A DNA stretch of 49,455 nucleotides. Origin: Chitinophagaceae bacterium (lineage in GTDB: Bacteria; Bacteroidota; Bacteroidia; Chitinophagales; Chitinophagaceae). The position numbers and the translations under genes are program-made. Positions 48,599 through 49,455 of the stretch are shown one piece after another. Location of the stretch: positions 1 to 49,455 of the forward strand of contig JACSRW010000037.1 in NCBI GenBank assembly GCA_014879565.1. Direction: 5' to 3'. The notes under the pieces were generated by a model that was not told where the DNA came from, did not search any database, and saw only the letters and a program-made list of their open reading frames with translations. Within the stretch, counting starts at the first letter, position 1; every line of letters starts with the position of its first letter.

Positions 48599-49455
48599 AT
48601 GAAAAAAATCTTCATCTTAAGCCTGTTGCTGGTTTCTGCACTGCTGACTGTTGCACAGTCCGGCCGGGTTCGCATCACTTTTGCGGGTTTTGACTGTTTC
48701 CGGGAAACCTGGGATGATATCCTGCAGGCCGATGGCAAAGGGGATGAGGTGTATTTCAATTTTGGATTTACCCTGGCTGACCGGAATGGCAATACGAAGC
48801 TGAGTTATGAAAAAAGAACACAGGTCTATGGCGATGCCACCGGGTCTTTTTCCAACCGGATCAGTGCCGGTTCCTGCACCGACCTTTTTGGAGGTGCCCG
48901 GGGAGGTATTAAAGCAGGAGATACATACCGGTGCAACGATATTGTCGGGGAATATGACCTCGCCGACGGAGATATCCTGACAGTGGTGCCTACTGCCTGG
49001 GAATATGATCCCATCGCCGATAACTTAAACTCCTTTACAAGCACGATCGGATCTGTCTACAATACATTGAACCGTAAAATTGGCCCCTGGGCACTGGCTG
49101 TAAACGTTCTCACCGGTAATGTAAACGGATTAATTTTCCAGGGCACCACACTTGGCCTCAGTAAAATAATGGCAGGAGGCGACCAGGGAGAACTGGGCAA
49201 ACCGGGTACCCGGCCGATTGGGATGGAAAAATATGGCGCCTTTAATTTTAAAGGACTCGCCATGCCGGTTTCAAAACTGGTACAGATCGCAGGCAGCAAT
49301 ATGGGATATGGAAATGGAGTGATTGCCGTTAATTATGACGAGGTGGCTGTGGGGAATACCCGGGATCATGGCAATTATTCAATACTACTTAAGATTGAAT
49401 TTTTCCCCCGGCAAAATCAAAATACACAGGGCGCCCCTCCGCCTCCTCCGCCTCC
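48599..49455 (+). CDS. Exported protein of unknown function (C-terminus beyond the window)
   Basis: An open frame from ATG at 48599 to the right edge, 285 codons without a stop, so it is partial. It has a clear signal peptide (cleavage near residue 19, LTVAQ). The mature part is beta-rich with VRITFAGFDCFRETWDDI near its start, two further cysteines (about 85 and 104) and a glycine-rich middle. The last visible residues are a run of prolines (APPPPPP), encoded by CCT/CCG codons, which may begin a linker to another domain. I do not recognise the family. It is divergent from the sensor kinase gene. Confidence 0.75.
   Translation, partial: MKKIFILSLLLVSALLTVAQSGRVRITFAGFDCFRETWDDILQADGKGDEVYFNFGFTLADRNGNTKLSYEKRTQVYGDATGSFSNRISAGSCTDLFGGARGGIKAGDTYRCNDIVGEYDLADGDILTVVPTAWEYDPIADNLNSFTSTIGSVYNTLNRKIGPWALAVNVLTGNVNGLIFQGTTLGLSKIMAGGDQGELGKPGTRPIGMEKYGAFNFKGLAMPVSKLVQIAGSNMGYGNGVIAVNYDEVAVGNTRDHGNYSILLKIEFFPRQNQNTQGAPPPPPP

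Overview
The window looks like a chromosomal stretch of a Bacteroidota bacterium, most likely in or near the Chitinophagaceae (inference). The signs are a -7 promoter element of the form TAnnTTTG in front of many genes, a DUF4294 gene, two bacillithiol biosynthesis genes (bshB1, bshC), a glycine-rich TonB-like protein next to folC, a GH127 plus GtaA-like glutaminase locus, and a TPR-type histidine kinase with a NarL-type regulator. There are no rRNA or tRNA genes, no insertion sequences and no CRISPR array. Genes are densely packed; no spacer exceeds 300 bases.

Layout. 1-1438: partial yggS and an acyl-CoA dehydrogenase (minus). 1600-5311: cytochrome c maturation (ccmE, ccmF) and DUF4294. 5366-12879 (plus): bshB1, a fatty-acid desaturase, an agmatinase-family hydrolase with a small membrane protein, a radical SAM protein, a TonB-like protein and folC. 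12956-16395 (minus): fbp, an ABC ATPase, an FKBP, a DinB/YfiT protein and a NUDIX hydrolase. 16510-21252: aspartate kinase, a GxxExxY protein bracketed by repeats, an L,D-transpeptidase with a TonB-like C-terminus, hppD, and a possible 31-codon ORF upstream of hppD. 21318-28875 (plus): purK, a three-gene RND efflux operon, purE. 28872-39623 (minus): bshC, then a six-gene run that contains a GH127 arabinofuranosidase, a 4-hydroxyproline 2-epimerase and a D-amino-acid (hydroxyproline?) dehydrogenase. 39704-45840: AGMO-like desaturase, SPFH protein, pepT, a membrane protein, a SlyD-like FKBP and a NamZ-type muramidase. 45874-48443: two-component system (minus). 48599-end: a truncated secreted protein.

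Two signals stand out. First, about eleven spacers carry short-period (6, 7 or 8 bp, mostly exactly 7) degenerate tandem arrays. Each has its own sequence, many run right up to a stop codon, and several abut a -7 box. They resemble the heptanucleotide STRRs of cyanobacteria, and I do not recall a described Bacteroidota counterpart. One octamer family occurs in inverted orientation on both sides of the A+T-rich GxxExxY (PD-(D/E)XK-like) gene, as if bounding a small cassette. Second, the 30.5-39.6 kb run combines removal of L-arabinose from hydroxyproline with conversion of the freed hydroxyproline, which suggests scavenging of plant hydroxyproline-rich glycoproteins. Several genes also appear to be transcribed from promoters so close to the start codon that their mRNAs would be leaderless or nearly so.
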